Shown here in pieces: positions 61,103-64,000 of a stretch of 64,000 nucleotides of DNA (position 1 is its first letter; each line of letters starts with the position of its first letter). Below the pieces are notes generated by a model. The model was given only the letters and a program-made list of their open reading frames with translations. It had not been told where the DNA came from and did no database searches. The DNA is from SVEL01 sp017381055 (GTDB taxonomy: Bacteria > Bacillota > Clostridia > Lachnospirales > Lachnospiraceae): NCBI GenBank assembly GCA_036307185.1, contig JAXJYC010000055.1, forward strand, positions 13,107 to 77,106, given 5' to 3'. The translations under genes and the position numbers were made by a program.

Positions 61103-61201
61103 CCGTCCTGCTCTCTGGAAAAGTTTAGGTCGACTATTTTTTAAATAGTTACAAATTTCGCCGGAACGGGTGAGGTGCACTCACCTTCCAACTGCCTTGT
61201 T
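61092..61201 (-). ncRNA. antisense RNA antitoxin of the type I locus
   Basis: On the minus strand TTGATT (61236-61231), a 17-bp spacer and TATAAT (61213-61208) give a start near 61201. Transcription runs leftward over the toxin mRNA 3' end to a hairpin (61099-61140) followed by TTTTTT. The overlap with the toxin transcript is about 50-100 nt. The size and convergent layout fit a type I antitoxin. Confidence 0.65.
61099..61145. terminator. bidirectional terminator between toxin and antitoxin RNA
   Basis: ATAGCCGTCC (61099-61108) pairs with GGTCGACTAT (61128-61137) with two mismatches. T runs flank it on both strands (TTTTTT after 61137 on plus; the toxin's AAAAAA on minus). Confidence 0.65.
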
Positions 61202-61202
61202 A

Positions 61203-61605
61203 AGTATATTATAGGCAATTGATTAAAGAAAATCAATATAAAATAAAGATAACTAGTGATAAAATATGGAATAGGAGAATTTTATTAAATAATTATGAAT
61301 AAGTATTGATAGCAATTTGCAATAAATGATAAAAAGCAAATTTGGTAAAGACATAATTGTTCTTGCAATAAGAATCTATTCTTATTGCTTACGGACAAAG
61401 AGAATATTTGGCTGATGAAGTTTGTGTGAGTGATACCAAATGCAAATGGAGGTCTTCACGTTGGTTTAGGCATTGAGCCAACAGTATCTTACTCTTTGGA
61501 GGAAAAGGCGAAAATGTCTATAAGTGTCTTTTAGATGTTCTAGAAGACACTTATTATTATTGATATTTTGTTTTAAATGATAGACAAAAAGGAGGAAAAA
61601 GTAAA
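61203..61605. other. intergenic region with two strong hairpins and no gene
   Basis: GCAATAAGAAT / ATTCTTATTGC (61365-61375 / 61378-61388) is a perfect 11-bp inverted repeat. ATAAGTGTCTTTTAGA (61520-61535) pairs with 61539-61554 over 16 bp with one wobble, a terminator-like hairpin followed by TATTATTATT. No gene upstream explains it; a remnant or an unannotated RNA may end here. Confidence 0.5.
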
Positions 61606-61965
61606 ATGGGTATATGGATGATAGGTACTGGAAACATAACGATTAAACCAGAAGTGGATGAAACTCTTATAAAGGAATATTTACAGTTTTCAAAAAGTTG
61701 TTTTCTGGAAGCGTATAAAGATGAGGATTTTGTTAATGTTTGGTTTTTTGATGAGAATAATAAACTATTTTCAATAGCAGGGAAATTTGCAGAGCCATCA
61801 ATCTGGTATCGTCATATAAAAGAAAACTTCTTTGAAATAAAGGGATATGAGCTAGAAGGGGAAATGACGATACTTGGCGAATTTGATCATAGTTTTGAGG
61901 AGGCTTGTGAAATAAGTGAAGAAAAGTATCAGCAATGGAGAAGACGAAAGTTATATTTTGAATAG
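61606..61965 (+). CDS. hypothetical protein
   Basis: A protein of 119 aa with a clear AAGGAGGAAAAAG ribosome binding site. The sequence is acidic with several Trp and Phe (GIWMIGTGNITIKPEVDE, FVNVWFFDENN). No membrane segment or known motif is visible; the alpha/beta pattern could be that of a polymorphic-toxin immunity protein, but this is a guess. Flanked by gene-free DNA on both sides. Confidence 0.6.
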   Translation: MGIWMIGTGNITIKPEVDETLIKEYLQFSKSCFLEAYKDEDFVNVWFFDENNKLFSIAGKFAEPSIWYRHIKENFFEIKGYELEGEMTILGEFDHSFEEACEISEEKYQQWRRRKLYFE

Positions 61966-62308
61966 TATTTTGATGAATTGTAAATTTCAGGTGTTTTTAG
62001 TGTACATAAAATGATTATAATAGAATTATGCAGATATATCATAGTAAAAGATATCTTTTTATCATAACCTGAAAAGGGATTTATGATGGAGAGGTATTTT
62101 TTGTTTAAAAGGTAAATTGTTTTGAAAAAATAGAATTAGACAGGTGCATTCAAAATATAAGATTTATTATGAAAAATTCTTATTCTAAAAAATATATATA
62201 AAGAAATTGCAGAAATGCAAATAAGAAATATTTCTATTGATAAAGAAATATAATGTGTGATATTATACAGATAAGAAAATTAGTAGACATAATGAAAGGA
62301 GTTTTCAA
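61966..62308. other. AT-rich intergenic region
   Basis: TTTCAGGT (61985-61992) and ACCTGAAA (62067-62074) form an 8-bp inverted repeat around a palindromic AAAGATATCTTT. TTATAAT-like boxes near 62022 suggest a promoter. No gene of convincing quality is seen. Confidence 0.45.
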
Positions 62309-62821
62309 ATGCAATTAGAATCAATTATTTTAGAATTAATGTCGAGAATTCAGAAATTAGAAGATGAGGTAAATGTATTAAATGGGAGGATTGATGAATT
62401 ATTAGAAAAAAAGAATGTAATTAATGGTGATGATTCAATAAAAGACGAAATGAAGACTGCGTATAAAAAGATGACCAGTGAAATGATCGAGGTATGTTAT
62501 AGATATGGTAAGAGAGTTCATGAAGGTGAAAATTTACAAGAAGTAGCAGACGAAGTAGCAGATAAAACAGGTATGAACAGAAATTCTGCAATTATGTATT
62601 TATACGTAGTAGATTGTTTATTAAGTGGAACAGTTTATAAGAGAGCAATAAATTCTAAAGCGTTGGATAAGTATTATGAATATATTGAAAACGAATATGG
62701 TGTTGATGGCGTAAGAAAAGCTGTTAAAGCGACAAAAGAACATATTATATACAGAAAGAAACTGGGACATACTGTTGATTCCATTGAAGAAATATGTGCT
62801 GCATGGGAAAAGAAGATATAA
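62309..62821 (+). CDS. hypothetical protein with N-terminal coiled coil
   Basis: A protein of 170 aa. Residues 1-35 have a heptad pattern (RIQKLEDEVNVLNGRIDELL), followed by a helical region of unknown fold. GAAAGGAG before the ATG. No family recognised. It is in the accessory region and may share a transcript with the tiny ORF at 62851. Confidence 0.62.
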   Translation: MQLESIILELMSRIQKLEDEVNVLNGRIDELLEKKNVINGDDSIKDEMKTAYKKMTSEMIEVCYRYGKRVHEGENLQEVADEVADKTGMNRNSAIMYLYVVDCLLSGTVYKRAINSKALDKYYEYIENEYGVDGVRKAVKATKEHIIYRKKLGHTVDSIEEICAAWEKKI

Positions 62822-62850
62822 TAACATCATTTGACTATAGGAGAATACTT

Positions 62851-62922
62851 ATGAAAAATTTTAATCGTAAAATAAACGAATTGTGGCAGTCGTCAAGAAA
62901 AAAATTGGGATATAAAGGATAA
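62851..62922 (+). CDS. possible 23-aa basic peptide
   Basis: A 23-aa ORF (MKNFNRKINELWQSSRKK start) behind TAGGAGAATACTT. Basic and without a membrane segment. Low confidence; it may be a remnant. Confidence 0.3.
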   Translation: MKNFNRKINELWQSSRKKLGYKG

Positions 62923-63019
62923 AACGAACGAGTAATATAACTGGATTGTTTTTTTGATAATAATAGCTTATAGGAAAATATAGAGTGAAATAAAATGTTA
63001 GAGGAAAGAAGGGGTATAA

Positions 63020-63658
63020 ATGAAAATATCACACATTGAATTGCAAAATATATATGATATGTTTCTTGGAGAAAGTGTAAAGCAAGGAATAGATGAATTT
63101 ATGGAACAAAATATAGAGAATTCAGAGATATATGTTACTGATTGTTTGTGGAAGGCAGATTGTACAATTGGTGGGATTGGAGCATATTGTATGCCAGCTA
63201 ATCCAGTGAAAAATCCTTTTCCAGCTGGAGTGGAGAGAGAATTATATAGACCATTACAGTATGCTAGAAGTGATATTGATATATGCGATGTGCGAATGCA
63301 TGCAAGATATGTGATAGAAAGTGTAGGTATGCATTTAGAGGCAGTTTGTCGTTTATATCTTAAAAGACAAAGTACCTTAGGAGTATTTAAATATAATAGT
63401 ACAACATTGGGAAAAGCAGTTCGTAAAATCGAAAAAATTGGTGAATTTAATGATGATATTATTAAGGCGTTTTTTGATTTTGTAGCTATATATAATAGAG
63501 CAAAACATGAAATTAATCAAAGCGAAGATAGAGAAAGAATGTTCAATGCATATGATGCAATTGTGGCTTATTTTGCAGCAAGAGAGTTGGGACTTATTGT
63601 TTTACGTGAATTGGGAGTGCCAGAGAGTTTTAATATGTATGCTATATGTGAAGAGTAA
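63020..63658 (+). CDS. hypothetical protein, HEPN-like
   Basis: A protein of 212 aa, mostly helical toward the C-terminus, with an IYNRAKHEIN segment (about residue 155). An Arg-x2-His or RxxxH-like motif at a helix turn resembles HEPN ribonuclease or AbiV-type proteins. Family assignment is weak. AGAAGGGG lies upstream of the ATG. It is placed next to other defence-like genes. Confidence 0.5.
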   Translation: MKISHIELQNIYDMFLGESVKQGIDEFMEQNIENSEIYVTDCLWKADCTIGGIGAYCMPANPVKNPFPAGVERELYRPLQYARSDIDICDVRMHARYVIESVGMHLEAVCRLYLKRQSTLGVFKYNSTTLGKAVRKIEKIGEFNDDIIKAFFDFVAIYNRAKHEINQSEDRERMFNAYDAIVAYFAARELGLIVLRELGVPESFNMYAICEE

Positions 63659-63711
63659 AAATAAGAGACTGATAATAGATTGGTATGTAAAGAAAAGTTT
63701 AATATGTTTAC

Positions 63712-63848
63712 GGCAGGAGGTAGCTATGCTAGGCTATCTGCCAGCAAGGAGCTTATTCATAGATTATATGGTCTGTAGGTAGGCGCCTTTTTATTATGCC
63801 TTGGGAGCATAGCTACGGGTTCATGCAGTCAACATATGTAGACTATTT
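63712..63848 (+). other. structured small transcript with 18-codon ORF
   Basis: AGGAGG (63715-63720) precedes ATG 63726, an 18-aa ORF ending at 63782. A local hairpin (GGCAG / CTGCC, 63712-63742) and a long-range 11-bp pairing (63720-63730 with 63806-63816) are mutually exclusive, and both cover the ribosome binding site or start. A palindrome AGTCAACATATGTAGACT (63828-63845) followed by ATTTTT looks like a terminator. This fits a small regulated toxin-like or leader RNA. Confidence 0.45.
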
Positions 63849-63907
63849 TTAAACAGTAAGAATATGAATTTGATATTAACAGAAGATATACAAAAAATGT
63901 ATTTATG

Positions 63908-63916
63908 TGATATAAT
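63908..63916 (+). promoter_or_regulatory. extended -10 promoter of the last gene
   Basis: TGATATAAT, 66 bp before the ATG at 63982; the same extended -10 string as at 26046 and 33366. Confidence 0.5.
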
Positions 63917-63981
63917 ATTATCCATGTGACGATTTTAGAAAAGTATTTGTGTATTTAACAGAAGTCAAAAGGGGATATACA

Positions 63982-64000
63982 ATGAATGGAAAAACAATAA
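63982..64000 (+). CDS. start of a gene running off the window
   Basis: ATG 63982 behind AAAAGGGG opens a frame reading MNGKTI at the end of the window. Product unknown. Confidence 0.5.

Noticed and set aside
63507..63782. 91-codon frame overlapping the HEPN-like gene
   Set aside because: Most of it is in another frame of 63020-63658; only its last 18 codons have a ribosome binding site and are reported separately.

Overview
The window comes from a low-GC, anaerobic, Gram-positive bacterium. It is most likely a motile Lachnospiraceae (Lachnospira/Butyrivibrio/Roseburia type). The evidence is one-step DAP synthesis by diaminopimelate dehydrogenase, secreted GH13 amylases with CBM26 repeats, PPi-dependent phosphofructokinase, ferredoxin-linked 2-oxoacid oxidoreductases, a flavodiiron protein, chemoreceptors, and AGGAGG-type ribosome binding sites. 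This assignment rests on gene content, not on a database search. No rRNA, tRNA, insertion sequence or CRISPR array was seen.

Layout. 0-1.8 kb: DAP dehydrogenase and a YkgJ-type cysteine-cluster protein, then a 188-bp multi-branched inverted repeat. 2.0-15.2 kb: one large same-strand energy-metabolism cluster. It holds an LDH/MDH-family dehydrogenase with the malate-type Arg, HdrB-HdrC-HdrA, FlxD-FlxC-FlxB-FlxA, a soluble two-subunit fumarate reductase, an AspT/SucE-like permease and two-subunit class I fumarase. Read together this is a route oxaloacetate > malate > fumarate > succinate, with NADH electrons passed through a flavin-bifurcating Flx-Hdr machine. The flavoprotein gene has an in-frame TAG, so the pathway may be broken in this strain, or the codon may be an error or read through. 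15.3-20.8 kb: two tandem secreted alpha-amylases; the first has Asp where the catalytic Glu is expected.

20.9-34 kb: an ABC-2 exporter with its two-component system, a chemoreceptor fused to PilZ, a YtrA-type regulated pair of ABC modules behind a perfect 23-bp inverted-repeat operator, an rRNA methyltransferase, a radical SAM protein and a decayed chemoreceptor. 34-41 kb: DegV, the iorA-iorB-paaK-ACT operon for aryl-pyruvate oxidation, an amidohydrolase and a diguanylate cyclase. 41-51 kb: PPi-phosphofructokinase, a dual-sensor EAL protein, MscL with a zinc ribbon, an aldo/keto reductase, PnuC, two Thr-rich cell-envelope proteins and a broken membrane-anchored gene. 51-57.3 kb: a flavodiiron protein, rubredoxin and a two-chain 2-oxoacid:ferredoxin oxidoreductase, then a degenerate HD-GYP protein.

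57.4-64 kb is accessory. It carries a KAP P-loop NTPase behind a structured leader, a minus-strand RNA of three tandem hairpins with its own promoter and terminator, two XRE regulators (one HipB-like without HipA), a type I toxin-antitoxin locus with a convergent antisense RNA, and several unknown genes including an HEPN-like one. The most novel-looking objects are the three-hairpin RNA beside the KAP gene and the Flx-Hdr-fumarate reductase cluster. Three genes in the window carry nonsense or frameshift lesions (fumarate reductase flavoprotein, a chemoreceptor, and a membrane-anchored unknown).
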